Of a stretch of DNA of 64,000 nucleotides, positions 44,724 to 54,199 are shown one piece after another (the first letter of the stretch is position 1; every line of letters starts with the position of its first letter). Under the pieces are notes generated by a model that did no database searches, was not told the DNA's origin, and saw only the letters and a list, made by a program, of their open reading frames with translations. The translations under genes and the position numbers were made by a program. The DNA comes from Aquimarina sp. MAR_2010_214. GTDB taxonomy: Bacteria > Bacteroidota > Bacteroidia > Flavobacteriales > Flavobacteriaceae. The stretch lies in contig NZ_PJMS01000001.1 of assembly GCF_002846555.1 (NCBI RefSeq), positions 558,001 through 622,000 on the forward strand, read 5' to 3'.

Positions 44724-44810
44724 AAATGCGAATTATTTAATTAAATTTGTGACCTTGAAGTTTGAAGTCTGATTTTAGATTTCAAAAATACTGATAAAGT
44801 AGTTTATATA

Positions 44811-45869
44811 ATGAAGAAAGAAGAAAAAATAAGATTAGGGATTTCTATTGGTGATCTTAACGGAATAGGAAGTGAAGTTATCCTTAAAACTTTTGAAGAT
44901 TCGCGAATGTTAGATTTTTGTACCCCGGTAATTTTTGCCTCGGTAAAAATTCTTTCTTTCTTAAAAAAACAATACACAAGCAACATAAACCTTCATGGTA
45001 TAGATAAGACATCGCAGATTCTGGATGGCAAAATAAATGTTCTTAATGTTTGGAAAGAAGCCGTTAGTATTAATTTTGGGCAAGAAGATGAAAAAGTAGG
45101 AGGCTATGCGATCAAATCGCTAAAATCTGCAACCGAAGCTTTAAAAAATGATCAAATTGATGTACTGGTAACTGCACCTATTAATAAACACAGTATACAA
45201 TCTGATGAATTTAAATTCCCAGGACATACTGATTATCTGGATCAGGAACTAGAAGGAAATAGTCTTATGTTTATGATCACAGATGATTTAAAAGTTGGAT
45301 TACTTACTGATCATGTTGCCGTTAAGGATATTGCAGATACTATAACTCCAGAATTAATTGAACAAAAAATAAATACTATTCATCACGCACTTAAACAGGA
45401 TTTTGGTATCTCAAAACCAAAAATCGCAGTACTAGGAATCAATCCACATAGTGGAGATAATGGCGTAATTGGCAAAGAAGATGAAGATGTATTAAAACCG
45501 ACAATCCAAAACATTAATGAATCTGGCAAATTAGTATACGGACCCTACGCGGCAGATAGTTTTTTTGGTTCTAATAATTATAAAGCTTTTGATGCAGTTG
45601 TAGCTTCATATCATGATCAGGGATTAATTCCTTTTAAAACACTATCTTTTGGCAAAGGAGTAAACTATACTGCAGGCTTACATAAAGTTCGCACTTCTCC
45701 AGATCACGGTACTGCTTTTGAAATTGCAGGGAAAAATCTGGCTGATAACAGTTCATTTAAAGAAGCCGTTTTTGCTGCATTAAAAATTTTTAAAAATAGA
45801 AACGAATATAATGAACTAACCAAAAACCCTTTAAAAAGACAACCTCGTAAACCACAAAACAAATCATAA
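44811..45869 (+). CDS. pdxA: 4-hydroxythreonine-4-phosphate dehydrogenase
   Basis: This 352-aa enzyme oxidises 4-phosphohydroxy-threonine in DXP-dependent pyridoxal phosphate synthesis. Marks are GISIGDLNGIGSEVILKTF, VTAPINKHSIQ, FPGHTDYLD with a zinc-ligand His, LGINPHSGDNGVIGKED, and ASYHDQGLIPFKTLSFGKGVNYTAGL with another ligand. A basic tail (RQPRKPQNK) follows. It is divergent from ribE, so two cofactor genes share one intergenic region. Confidence 0.95.
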   Translation: MKKEEKIRLGISIGDLNGIGSEVILKTFEDSRMLDFCTPVIFASVKILSFLKKQYTSNINLHGIDKTSQILDGKINVLNVWKEAVSINFGQEDEKVGGYAIKSLKSATEALKNDQIDVLVTAPINKHSIQSDEFKFPGHTDYLDQELEGNSLMFMITDDLKVGLLTDHVAVKDIADTITPELIEQKINTIHHALKQDFGISKPKIAVLGINPHSGDNGVIGKEDEDVLKPTIQNINESGKLVYGPYAADSFFGSNNYKAFDAVVASYHDQGLIPFKTLSFGKGVNYTAGLHKVRTSPDHGTAFEIAGKNLADNSSFKEAVFAALKIFKNRNEYNELTKNPLKRQPRKPQNKS

Positions 45870-45992
45870 AAAGTTAATAATTAATCGCAAGAGTGTTCCT
45901 AAAATCCACTACCTCAACCCTCAAACCTGATTAATAAACTAACAATCTGATATAATTTTGTTTACAAAAATACTTTAATAACGAATTTTTAT

Positions 45993-46000
45993 TATCTTTG
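45993..46000 (+). promoter_or_regulatory. -7 element TATCTTTG of the DUF177-rpmF unit
   Basis: It matches TAnnTTTG and lies 45 bp before the DUF177 ATG. No -33 TTG is found at the usual spacing. Confidence 0.5.
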
Positions 46001-46045
46001 CACCCGCCTTTATCAAATTGATAGGCACTTGAAACTGATGATGAA

Positions 46046-46588
46046 ATGATACAACTTAAAGAGTATACTATTCCTTTTGTTGGACTGAAGCAAGGATTAC
46101 ACCAGTTTGAGTATCAAATTGACAACACGTTCTTTGAACATTTTGAGTATGATGAGTTTAATTCATCTGCAGTAAAAGTTGATATGGAGTTTAATAAAAA
46201 AACAACTTTATTAGAACTTCAATTTAAAGCAACCGGAACTGTAAATGTAAATTGTGATCTCACCAATGAACCTTTTGACTTACCTATTAAAAATGAATTC
46301 TTTTTGGTAGTGAAGTTTGGAGACGAATATAATGATGAAAATGAAGAGCTTCTTATTATTCCTCACGGGGACTATGAAGTAAACGTTCAACAATATATCT
46401 ATGAACTTATTGTTTTGGCTATGCCATCCAAAAGAGTTCATCCAGGTGTTGAAAATGGAACATTAGAATCAGACATACTTGAAAAACTAGAAGAATTAAG
46501 TCCGAAAGAAAAAACAATAGTGAATAACAATGAGGAAACAGATCCTCGCTGGGACAAATTAAAAAACTTATTAAACGATAAACAATAG
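46046..46588 (+). CDS. DUF177 (YceD) family protein
   Basis: This 180-aa protein carries the DUF177/YceD region at about 40-140 (FKATGTVNVNCDLTNEPFDL with the typical Cys, VKFGDEYNDENEELLIIPHG, YELIVLAMPSKRVHPG) and a charged tail with WDKLKNL. YceD is regularly encoded just before ribosomal protein L32, as here with 7 bp between genes. It has been linked to 23S rRNA maturation in plants and bacteria. A TATCTTTG promoter element lies 45 bp upstream. Confidence 0.92.
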   Translation: MIQLKEYTIPFVGLKQGLHQFEYQIDNTFFEHFEYDEFNSSAVKVDMEFNKKTTLLELQFKATGTVNVNCDLTNEPFDLPIKNEFFLVVKFGDEYNDENEELLIIPHGDYEVNVQQYIYELIVLAMPSKRVHPGVENGTLESDILEKLEELSPKEKTIVNNNEETDPRWDKLKNLLNDKQ

Positions 46589-46595
46589 CTAAGCA

Positions 46596-46793
46596 ATGGC
46601 ACATCCTAAGAGAAAAATATCGAAAACAAGAAGAGATAAAAGAAGAACGCATTATAAAGCTTCTGTACCACAAATAGCTACTGATCCAACTACTGGAGAA
46701 GCGCATTTGTATCACAGAGCACATTGGCATGAAGGTAAATTATACTATCGTGGTCAAATTGTTATCGACAATACTGAAGAAGAAGTAGCGTAA
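46596..46793 (+). CDS. rpmF: 50S ribosomal protein L32
   Basis: This 65-aa protein has the L32 opening [20 protein letters not shown] and the segment [17 protein letters not shown]. The Cys pairs of zinc-binding L32 forms are absent, so this is the zinc-independent type. It lies 7 bp after DUF177 and is followed by a terminator 26 bp downstream. Confidence 0.97.
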   Translation: MAHPKRKISKTRRDKRRTHYKASVPQIATDPTTGEAHLYHRAHWHEGKLYYRGQIVIDNTEEEVA

Positions 46794-46819
46794 GGATACT
46801 GTTAAAATTTTAAAAAGAG

Positions 46820-46844
46820 CTCTCACAAATGTGAGAGTTTTTTT
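46820..46844 (+). terminator. Intrinsic terminator of rpmF
   Basis: CTCTCAC and GTGAGAG (46820-46826, 46831-46837) form a 7-bp stem with AAAT loop, followed by seven T residues. It separates rpmF from fabH, so fabH-accB-accC need their own promoter or read-through. Confidence 0.85.
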
Positions 46845-46966
46845 GTTTTTAGTTGAATATGTGTCAAAATCCCGTTATTTTGCGCCATATTTGTGTATAA
46901 TTTAGTAATTTCGACAACTTTTTGAGCGCATTTTTATGCTATAGTTTGTGAAACTAAAACTAAGAT

Positions 46967-47962
46967 ATGAGTAAAATCACAGCCGCTATCACCGCTGTAG
47001 GTGCATACGTGCCAGACTATGTGTTAACTAATGATATATTAGCGACAATGGTCGAAACTAACGACGAATGGATAACCAGTCGTACAGGTATCAAAGAACG
47101 TAGAATACTAAAAGATAAAGATAAGGGAACTTCTTTCTTGGGTATAAAAGCAGCAGAAGATCTAATCGCTAAAAAAAATCTCGACCCTAAAGAGATTGAT
47201 ATGGTGATTTTTGCAACTGCTACTCCGGATCTTCCAGTTGCTGCAACGGCAGCGTATACAGCTTCAAAAATTGGAGCCGTAAATGCTTTTTCTTATGACT
47301 TACAGGCAGCTTGTTCCAGTTTTTTATATGGAATGTCTACTGCCGCTAGTTATATAGAATCAGGAAGGTATAAAAAAGTATTAGTAATAGGAGCAGATAA
47401 AATGTCTTCTATTATTGATTATACTGATCGTACCACTTGCATCATTTTTGGTGATGGTGGTGGAGCAGTTCTTTTTGAACCCAATGATGAAGGTTTAGGA
47501 CTTCAAGATGAATACCTGCGTACCGATGGTATCGGAAGAGAATTCTTAAAAATTGAAGCCGGAGGGTCTATTCTACCTCCTTCAGAAGAAACTGTGGCCA
47601 AAAGGCAACACTTTGTTCAACAAGACGGAAAAACTGTATTTAAATATGCAGTTTCTAATATGGCAGATGCCAGTTCTAAGATTATGGAACGTAATAGTTT
47701 AACAGGACAGGATGTAAATTGGCTTATTGCACATCAAGCCAACAAACGTATCATTGATGCTACAGCCAAAAGGATGGAGCTAGATCAGAATAAAGTTCTT
47801 ATGAATATCCAGCGATATGGTAATACAACCTCAGCCACCTTACCATTACTGTTACACGATTACGAAAAACAACTCAAAAAAGGAGATAACATAGTATTTG
47901 CTTCATTCGGTGGAGGCTTTACTTGGGGATCTATTTATCTTAAATGGGCCTATAATTCCTAA
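46967..47962 (+). CDS. fabH: 3-oxoacyl-ACP synthase III
   Basis: This 331-aa condensing enzyme starts fatty-acid synthesis by joining an acyl-CoA with malonyl-ACP. The Cys-His-Asn triad is visible: C116 (LQAACSSFLYG), H256 (WLIAHQANKR) and N286 (RYGNTTSATLP). The opening ITAVGAYVPDYVLTND and TNDEWITSRTGIKERR are typical. Bacteroidetes forms use branched or acetyl starters, which cannot be separated by eye. It leads the fabH-accB-accC group, with accB 28 bp downstream. Confidence 0.96.
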   Translation: MSKITAAITAVGAYVPDYVLTNDILATMVETNDEWITSRTGIKERRILKDKDKGTSFLGIKAAEDLIAKKNLDPKEIDMVIFATATPDLPVAATAAYTASKIGAVNAFSYDLQAACSSFLYGMSTAASYIESGRYKKVLVIGADKMSSIIDYTDRTTCIIFGDGGGAVLFEPNDEGLGLQDEYLRTDGIGREFLKIEAGGSILPPSEETVAKRQHFVQQDGKTVFKYAVSNMADASSKIMERNSLTGQDVNWLIAHQANKRIIDATAKRMELDQNKVLMNIQRYGNTTSATLPLLLHDYEKQLKKGDNIVFASFGGGFTWGSIYLKWAYNS

Positions 47963-47990
47963 ACAACTAAAACACACAATACCCAACATT

Positions 47991-48476
47991 ATGGATTTAA
48001 AAGAAATTCAGAATTTAATTAAATTCGTAGCCAAATCAGGAGCTAGCGAAGTAAAGTTAGAAATGGATGACATTAAAATCACCATTAAAACTGCATCAGA
48101 AGATGGTAAAGAAACCACAATTGTACAACAACTACCAATAACTCCTCAAGTGGTAGCTCCCGTACAATCAACACCTCCTGCAATTACACCTGCAGCAGTT
48201 GTAGAAGAAAAAAGTACTTCTGATGATAATTCAAAATACATAACTATCAAATCACCAATAATAGGTACTTTATACAGAAAACCATCACCAGACAAACCTA
48301 CATTTGTAGAAGTTGGTGATTCAATAAAAGAAGGAGATGTACTTTGTATTATTGAGGCGATGAAACTCTTTAATGAAATTGAAAGTGAAGTTTCTGGTAA
48401 AATTGTAAAAGTATTAGTTGATGACTCTTCTCCAGTAGAATTTGATCAGCCACTATTCTTAGTAGACCCATCATAA
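47991..48476 (+). CDS. accB: Biotin carboxyl carrier protein of acetyl-CoA carboxylase
   Basis: This 161-aa protein starts at ATG 47991 (MDLKEIQNLIKFVAKSG), and a longer in-frame extension into fabH is rejected. A Pro/Ala/Val-rich linker spans about 50-80, and the biotinyl domain runs from about 82. Biotin attaches to K125 in the IEAMKLFNEIES motif. The thumb sequence between strands is present (YRKPSPDKPTFVEVGD), as in true AccB. It works with AccC, encoded 88 bp downstream, to carboxylate biotin for malonyl-CoA synthesis. Confidence 0.96.
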   Translation: MDLKEIQNLIKFVAKSGASEVKLEMDDIKITIKTASEDGKETTIVQQLPITPQVVAPVQSTPPAITPAAVVEEKSTSDDNSKYITIKSPIIGTLYRKPSPDKPTFVEVGDSIKEGDVLCIIEAMKLFNEIESEVSGKIVKVLVDDSSPVEFDQPLFLVDPS

Positions 48477-48564
48477 TTAAACCCATAATTTCAAATTTTT
48501 TAATTTCAAATCACATATCGAGAATTGTAATTTATCATTTGAATATTGTAATTTCTAAGAAGTT

Positions 48565-49914
48565 ATGTTTAAAAAAATTCTAATTGCAAATAGAGGTGAG
48601 ATTGCATTGCGTGTAATCAGAACCTGCAAAGAAATGGGGATAAAATCCGTTGCGGTCTATTCTACAGCAGATGCAGAAAGTTTACATGTTCGTTTCGCAG
48701 ATGAAGCCGTTTGTATCGGACCTGCTCCCAGTAATGAATCTTATCTTAAAATGTCTAATATTATTGCAGCTGCAGAAATCACAAATGCAGACGCAATACA
48801 CCCAGGTTATGGTTTCCTATCAGAGAATGCCAAGTTTTCTAAGATTTGTGAAGAGCACGAAATAAAATTTATTGGTGCCAGTGCCGAAATGATTGATCAA
48901 ATGGGTGATAAAGCCTCTGCAAAAGCTACTATGAAAGCAGCAGGAGTACCTACAATCCCAGGTAGTGAGGGTATACTCGATTCTTTTGAAGAAACCGAAA
49001 AACTTGCCGATGAAATGGGATACCCAGTAATGCTAAAAGCTACAGCTGGTGGTGGTGGAAAAGGTATGCGAGCTGTATGGGCAAAAGAAGATTTGAGAAA
49101 AGCATGGGATAGCGCCCGCCAGGAAGCTGCAGCCTCATTTGGTAATGACGGCATGTACATGGAAAAACTCATCGAAGAACCACGTCATATCGAAATTCAG
49201 ATTGTAGGAGATAGCAACGGACGAGCATGTCATCTATCTGAAAGAGATTGCTCGGTACAACGCAGACATCAAAAACTTACAGAAGAAACCCCTTCGCCAT
49301 TCATGACGGATGAATTGCGTAAAAAAATGGGTGAAGCTGCAGTAAAAGCTTCAGAATATATCAAATATGAAGGTGCAGGAACTGTAGAATTTTTGGTTGA
49401 CAAACACCGAAATTTCTACTTTATGGAAATGAATACCCGTATCCAGGTAGAACATCCTATCACAGAACAAGTAGTTGACTATGATTTAATTAGAGAACAA
49501 ATTCTTGTTGCTGCAGGAGTGCCTATTTCAGGAAAAAACTATTTTCCACAATTACACTCTATAGAATGTAGGATCAATGCAGAAGATCCATATAAAGATT
49601 TTCGACCTTCACCAGGTAAAATTACTAATTTACATATACCAGGAGGTCATGGTGTGCGAGTAGATACTCACGTATATAGCGGATATATTATTCCACCTAA
49701 CTACGATTCTATGATTGCCAAGTTAATAACCACTGCACAAACACGTGAAGAGGCGATTAATAAAATGAAGAGAGCATTAGATGAATTCGTAGTAGAAGGT
49801 ATAAAAACTACCGTTCCTTTTCATAGACAACTTATGGATCATCCAGATTATATCGCTGGAAATTATACCACCAAGTTTATGGAAGATTTTGAAATGGAAG
49901 ACCCAACTGAATAA
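48565..49914 (+). CDS. accC: Acetyl-CoA carboxylase biotin carboxylase subunit
   Basis: This 449-aa ATP-grasp enzyme carboxylates the biotin carried on AccB. Marks are [33 protein letters not shown], the glycine-rich ATP loop [14 protein letters not shown], the [20 protein letters not shown] region, and [17 protein letters not shown] with catalytic residues. Full length. A terminator 9 bp after the stop closes the fabH-accB-accC unit. Confidence 0.97.
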   Translation: MFKKILIANRGEIALRVIRTCKEMGIKSVAVYSTADAESLHVRFADEAVCIGPAPSNESYLKMSNIIAAAEITNADAIHPGYGFLSENAKFSKICEEHEIKFIGASAEMIDQMGDKASAKATMKAAGVPTIPGSEGILDSFEETEKLADEMGYPVMLKATAGGGGKGMRAVWAKEDLRKAWDSARQEAAASFGNDGMYMEKLIEEPRHIEIQIVGDSNGRACHLSERDCSVQRRHQKLTEETPSPFMTDELRKKMGEAAVKASEYIKYEGAGTVEFLVDKHRNFYFMEMNTRIQVEHPITEQVVDYDLIREQILVAAGVPISGKNYFPQLHSIECRINAEDPYKDFRPSPGKITNLHIPGGHGVRVDTHVYSGYIIPPNYDSMIAKLITTAQTREEAINKMKRALDEFVVEGIKTTVPFHRQLMDHPDYIAGNYTTKFMEDFEMEDPTE

Positions 49915-49923
49915 CAACCAATT

Positions 49924-49950
49924 AAGCCTCAGCAATGAGGCTTTTTTTTT
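49924..49950 (+). terminator. Intrinsic terminator after accC
   Basis: AAGCCTCA pairs with TGAGGCTT around a GCAA tetraloop (49924-49943) and is followed by a T run. Confidence 0.92.
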
Positions 49951-49970
49951 ACTATTTGATTTTCTGACAT

Positions 49971-50013
49971 CATGAAAGTTTCATGCATAAAATTAGCTTT
50001 TTATCAAAGTTTC
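49971..50013. promoter_or_regulatory. Palindrome plus half-repeat before the AraC gene
   Basis: CATGAAAGTTTCATG (49971-49985) is symmetric about its central G. The core AAAGTTTC recurs at 50006-50013, 31 bp away, directly before the ATG at 50018. The arrangement fits autoregulation by the AraC-type protein or looping control. Confidence 0.5.
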
Positions 50014-50017
50014 GAAT

Positions 50018-51001
50018 ATGAATAATGAAATAATCTATAGTATAACTAGTCCTCGAAAATGGCAAGAGATTCTGCATAAGAATACCTTTTCAAAATTAGA
50101 AGGAAAAAAATTAATTTTACAAGAAAAATCTGGTAGAGGTACAATTGATGTTGTTAATATCCAAGAAGGATTAGCTATTACATTCATAGACATAACTTTA
50201 TCTAATAGTCTTAAATTAAAGAGGATAGCAACAAAAAATAACGATCACTTTATACTTAACTTTTATTTTTCTAGTATAAACATAAAAGAACAAATAGGTA
50301 CTATGACTCAATTATTAGGGTTTGAGTTTTATAGCATTATGTTATACTCTTCGATGACCGAATCCGAATCAATAATACCTGCAAATATTCCTGTTAAAGT
50401 TTTCAACATTACCTTCTCAAAAGAATGGCTATATCAAAATGTTTTGGATACAGATAATAAAACTGATAATCTTCAACAGTTTTTTAGCGCACACGGCCCG
50501 ATCTATTTATATGAAAACTTAGATTTTAAGTTTAATGCTATATTAAAAGACATTACACAATCTTCAGAAAATATTAATAAAATATCCTTGTTCTCTAACG
50601 TATTACAACTTCTAGTTAGCTTTTTTAAAAAAATAGAAGCAAGATCTACAATAGAAAAAGATGTATATATTAATCCTATAGATCTACAAAACTTGCTAAG
50701 AGTAAGAGAATTAATAGAGCAAAATTGGCAAGAAAAACCGTCTAATAAAGCATTAGCAGAACAGGCCAATATGAGTCTGAGCAAATTCAAACAATTATTC
50801 AAACATATTTTTGGAGATAGCCCGTATCAATATTATTTGAATTTCAAAATGGGAAAAGCTCTCGAGTTGCTTCAAAAAAAGGAGTATTCAATCTCAGATA
50901 TTGGATATATTGTAGGGTACTCAAATCTTAGTCAGTTCTCAAAAATTTTTAAAAAGAAATATAATTTCCTTCCCAGCGAAGTAAACAACTACAAAGCTTA
51001 A
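50018..51001 (+). CDS. AraC family transcriptional regulator
   Basis: This 327-aa protein has an unassigned N-terminal sensor region (about 1-215) and a C-terminal AraC DNA-binding domain with two HTH motifs. The first is NKALAEQANMSLSKFKQLFK, the second SISDIGYIVGYSNLSQFSKI followed by FKKKYNFLPSEVNNY. It is a soluble cytoplasmic regulator of the type that often senses small ligands. The paired AAAGTTTC sites just upstream suggest self-control. The CocE-like hydrolase 182 bp downstream on the same strand is a candidate target. Confidence 0.9.
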   Translation: MNNEIIYSITSPRKWQEILHKNTFSKLEGKKLILQEKSGRGTIDVVNIQEGLAITFIDITLSNSLKLKRIATKNNDHFILNFYFSSINIKEQIGTMTQLLGFEFYSIMLYSSMTESESIIPANIPVKVFNITFSKEWLYQNVLDTDNKTDNLQQFFSAHGPIYLYENLDFKFNAILKDITQSSENINKISLFSNVLQLLVSFFKKIEARSTIEKDVYINPIDLQNLLRVRELIEQNWQEKPSNKALAEQANMSLSKFKQLFKHIFGDSPYQYYLNFKMGKALELLQKKEYSISDIGYIVGYSNLSQFSKIFKKKYNFLPSEVNNYKA

Positions 51002-51183
51002 CTACTTTACCATCTTCAATTATGGCTTTTTGGAGTATTTAATTGCCTTTTAGGGGCACAATACTTTGATTCAACATAATAGCTTTGTTTTCATAAACTT
51101 AGTACCTATTTGGATCCAAATAGCCCACTACAGTAACCTAGTTTAATCAAAAATAAATTCAAAAGAATTTAAACTCAATTATT

Positions 51184-52866
51184 ATGTTACCAAACACATT
51201 AAAACTTCTAATAATATCAATATTCGCTTTTTTGGCAGGCAATTGTGATCATGTAGATGACTCTATTGACAATTCACCACCACCTGTCGAATATAAAATA
51301 TTAATCAAAAAGGATATCCAGATAAAAATGAGGGATGGTGTATTTCTATCTGCAAATGTATACCGACCAGACGCAGAAGGCAAATTTCCAGTAATTATGT
51401 CTTTAGGGCCTTACGGTAAGGACAATTTGCCTGCAGAATATGATTTGAAAGAAGATGGTGATATTCAAGTCTCAGAATATGCAGCTTTTGAAACACCAGA
51501 TCCAGCATTTTGGGTGAAAAATGGATATATTGTAATTGCGGTAGATAGCAGAGGCACAGGCAAATCACCAGGAAAAGTAGCTTTATTAGAAAAAAATGAA
51601 GCACAAGACTTTTATGATGCAATAGAATGGGCAGGAGTTCAGGATTGGTCATCAGGAAAGGTTGGGTTAAATGGAGTTTCCTACTTTGGAGTCTCACAAT
51701 GGAGAGTAGCAGCTATGAAGCCTCCTCATCTTAAAGCTATTATGCCCTATGAAGGGTTCACAGATTTATATCGTGACGGCACATACCATGGAGGTATCTC
51801 AAGCACATTTATTGATCGTTGGTTCAATTATAGAATACTTAACAACCTTTCCTTAGAAAATACAGGGTATAGGCACTTACCAAATGAAATAAATAAAAGT
51901 CCTCTCTCAACAGCACAAATCTATCAAGATCTGGATTTTGAAAACACGCTTTCTCAAATTAACATACCTGCATATGCTGCAGTAAGCATTCAGGATCATG
52001 GACTTCACACAAGAGGGACAATCAATGGATTTCAAAAAATTGGATCATCAAACAAATGGTTAGAGTTGTTTGGAAGAAAAAAATGGGAATACTACTATTC
52101 TGAAGATGCAACATCACGCCAAAAAATGTTTTTTGATCAATTCTTAAAAGATGAAAATTCTGGTATTTTAAATCAAGCTCCTATTCGTTATGAATTACGA
52201 GAAGCATTCTACAAGGGATCAGTTAAAACTGCTAACGAATGGCCAATTCGAGAAAGAGAATTCATCAAGATGTATCTCGATGCTGAAACCATGAACATGA
52301 GTACCCAACCTATTACTAATGAAAATACAACTTCTTACGATGCAACAGTAATTGAAGAACCAGACTTAATTATGAAAAAGCACCGAGTTATATTTAAATA
52401 TTCTTTTGCTGAGGATACTGATATTGTTGGAAGTATAAAATTAAATTTATTCGTAAGTTCTGATATAGCAGATGATATAGATTTGTTTGTCGGTCTTCAA
52501 AAAGAGGATAGTAATGGAGAAACCATATATTTCCAAGGGCCTGCAAAAGAAAAAGGTCAAATTGCTTCAGGTTGGTTACGTGCATCTCATCGTGCATTAG
52601 ATAAAAATAAATCTACACAAGAAATTCCATTTCATTTGCATGATCATATCGAGAAAATAAGTCCAAAAGAAATCGTAGAGGTACAAGTAGAAATATGGCC
52701 TACAACCGTTAAATTTAAACAAGGAGAAAAATTGAGGTTAGTGATTCAGGGAAATGATATTGTAGAATCACAAGAAGAACATAAAGGAATCTTAAACAAA
52801 GGAAATACAACAATTTATACAGGAGGAACATATAAGTCATACCTGCAAATCCCGGTTTTAAAATAG
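51184..52866 (+). CDS. CocE/NonD family (X-Pro dipeptidyl-peptidase-like) hydrolase
   Basis: This 560-aa protein has an N-terminal hydrophobic segment (LLIISIFAFLAGNC). Its Cys could be a lipid anchor, although Asn before it is unusual for a lipobox. The alpha/beta hydrolase domain starts with IQIKMRDGVFLSANVYRPDA. The nucleophile is S166 in GLNGVSYFG, preceded by AVDSRGTGKSPG. The C-terminal jelly-roll domain of the S15/CocE family follows from about 320. Members include cocaine esterase, glutaryl-acylase and X-Pro peptidases. The substrate is unknown. An AraC regulator lies upstream and a terminator follows 125 bp later. Confidence 0.9.
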   Translation: MLPNTLKLLIISIFAFLAGNCDHVDDSIDNSPPPVEYKILIKKDIQIKMRDGVFLSANVYRPDAEGKFPVIMSLGPYGKDNLPAEYDLKEDGDIQVSEYAAFETPDPAFWVKNGYIVIAVDSRGTGKSPGKVALLEKNEAQDFYDAIEWAGVQDWSSGKVGLNGVSYFGVSQWRVAAMKPPHLKAIMPYEGFTDLYRDGTYHGGISSTFIDRWFNYRILNNLSLENTGYRHLPNEINKSPLSTAQIYQDLDFENTLSQINIPAYAAVSIQDHGLHTRGTINGFQKIGSSNKWLELFGRKKWEYYYSEDATSRQKMFFDQFLKDENSGILNQAPIRYELREAFYKGSVKTANEWPIREREFIKMYLDAETMNMSTQPITNENTTSYDATVIEEPDLIMKKHRVIFKYSFAEDTDIVGSIKLNLFVSSDIADDIDLFVGLQKEDSNGETIYFQGPAKEKGQIASGWLRASHRALDKNKSTQEIPFHLHDHIEKISPKEIVEVQVEIWPTTVKFKQGEKLRLVIQGNDIVESQEEHKGILNKGNTTIYTGGTYKSYLQIPVLK

Positions 52867-52991
52867 TCGGTAAAAAAATATTGTTATAAAAACAGTGTAA
52901 GTAACTATCATTTCATAATCCGGAACATACCTAAGATGTAGTATTCAAAGTAGTAAACTCATAAAATAATCTCTTCCTGAAAATTTGGTAT

Positions 52992-53028
52992 AAAGGAGTA
53001 CTTTAAAACATTAAGTACTCCTTTTTTT
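52992..53028 (+). terminator. Intrinsic terminator after the CocE-like gene
   Basis: AAAGGAGTACTT (52992-53003) and its exact complement (53013-53024) form a 12-bp stem that runs into a T tract. Confidence 0.88.
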
Positions 53029-53032
53029 GATG

Positions 53033-53040
53033 TACTTTTG
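53033..53040 (+). promoter_or_regulatory. -7 element TACTTTTG of the FAD oxidoreductase gene
   Basis: It fits TAnnTTTG, directly follows the terminator and lies 19 bp before the ATG. Confidence 0.5.
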
Positions 53041-53059
53041 ATAGTATTCAAAACACGAT

Positions 53060-54181
53060 ATGAAAGAAGCTAATTTTAGCTATTGGGAACATAAAACTTG
53101 GTTATCTAATATTGATTTTACTGTTATCGGCAGTGGAATTGTAGGGCTTACTTGCGCATTAAGGTTACAAAATAATTTTCCGAAAGCTAAAATTCTTGTC
53201 CTGGAGCGTGGTATATTACCAAATGGAGCTAGTACCAAAAATGCAGGTTTTGCTTGTTTTGGAAGCTTATCAGAAATTCTGGATGACTTAAATTCACACA
53301 GCGAAGAGGAAGTACTACAGCTTGTCAAAAAAAGGCATGATGGCCTTCAATTATTGAGAAAACATCTGGGAGATCAGACTATTGGTTATTTTCAAAATGG
53401 AGGGTACGAATTTTTTACCAAAGATGACCAAGCCCTTTATGAAGATTGTTTTTCAAAAAGAGAGCAAATAAACACCCTATTGAAACCAATTTTTGAAGAT
53501 GATGTTTTTAGCACAAGTTCTAATATTTTTAATTTTGAAAATATTAAGCCCCAATACATCATTAATCAATTTGAAGGTCAAATCGATACCGGAAAAATGA
53601 TGGAAGCATTACTAAAAAAGGTTCAAAATTCTGGGATTAAGATTCTAAATAATTGTACCGTCGAAACTTTTGATGATGACAATACTTCTGTTAAAATAAA
53701 AACCGATCAATTTACGTTCTCTACAAACAAAGTATTGATTGCTACCAATGGTTTTGCTTCTCAATTAGGAATCCAGGAAGTAAAACCCGCTCGTGCCCAG
53801 GTTTTGATTACCCAGCCTATAGAAAATTTACACATTAAAGGAACATTTCATCTAGATAAAGGATATTACTATTTTAGAAATATTGATAACAGAATCTTAT
53901 TTGGAGGAGGTCGAAATTTAGATTTTAAGGCAGAAGAAACTACAGATTTAGCTCAAACAGAGTTGGTACAACAAAAATTAGAAGAAATTTTACGAGATGT
54001 TATTTTGCCCGATATTAATTTTGAAATCAATCATCGCTGGAGCGGAATTATGGGTGTAGGAAATCAAAAACAATCTATTGTTAAACAGTTATCCCAAAAC
54101 GTATTTTGCGGTGTACGCCAGGGAGGAATGGGCGTTGCAATAGGAAGTTTGGTAGGTGCAGAATTAGCTGATCTTTTATAA
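53060..54181 (+). CDS. FAD-dependent oxidoreductase (DAO family)
   Basis: This 373-aa flavoprotein has the N-terminal dinucleotide fold FTVIGSGIVGLTCALRLQ (GxGxxG at 24-29), an acidic end of strand two (ILVLERG), and the DAO-family segment PNGASTKNAGFACFGS. The C-terminal FAD-contact region reads GGVRQGGMGVAIGSLVG-like CGVRQGGMGVAIG. The family oxidises amines or D-amino acids and related substrates. It is followed 18 bp later by mtgA and then a GreA-like gene, so a three-gene unit is likely although the functions seem unrelated. Confidence 0.9.
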   Translation: MKEANFSYWEHKTWLSNIDFTVIGSGIVGLTCALRLQNNFPKAKILVLERGILPNGASTKNAGFACFGSLSEILDDLNSHSEEEVLQLVKKRHDGLQLLRKHLGDQTIGYFQNGGYEFFTKDDQALYEDCFSKREQINTLLKPIFEDDVFSTSSNIFNFENIKPQYIINQFEGQIDTGKMMEALLKKVQNSGIKILNNCTVETFDDDNTSVKIKTDQFTFSTNKVLIATNGFASQLGIQEVKPARAQVLITQPIENLHIKGTFHLDKGYYYFRNIDNRILFGGGRNLDFKAEETTDLAQTELVQQKLEEILRDVILPDINFEINHRWSGIMGVGNQKQSIVKQLSQNVFCGVRQGGMGVAIGSLVGAELADLL

Positions 54182-54199
54182 ATCTATTCTCACTGAGTT

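Noticed and set aside
44724..44810. FMN riboswitch before ribE
   Set aside because: The 87-bp gap is too short and AT-rich and shows none of the conserved FMN-element sequence.
47898..47990. Longer N-terminus of the biotin carrier protein
   Set aside because: The extension overlaps fabH coding sequence, and AccB homology begins exactly at the ATG 47991.
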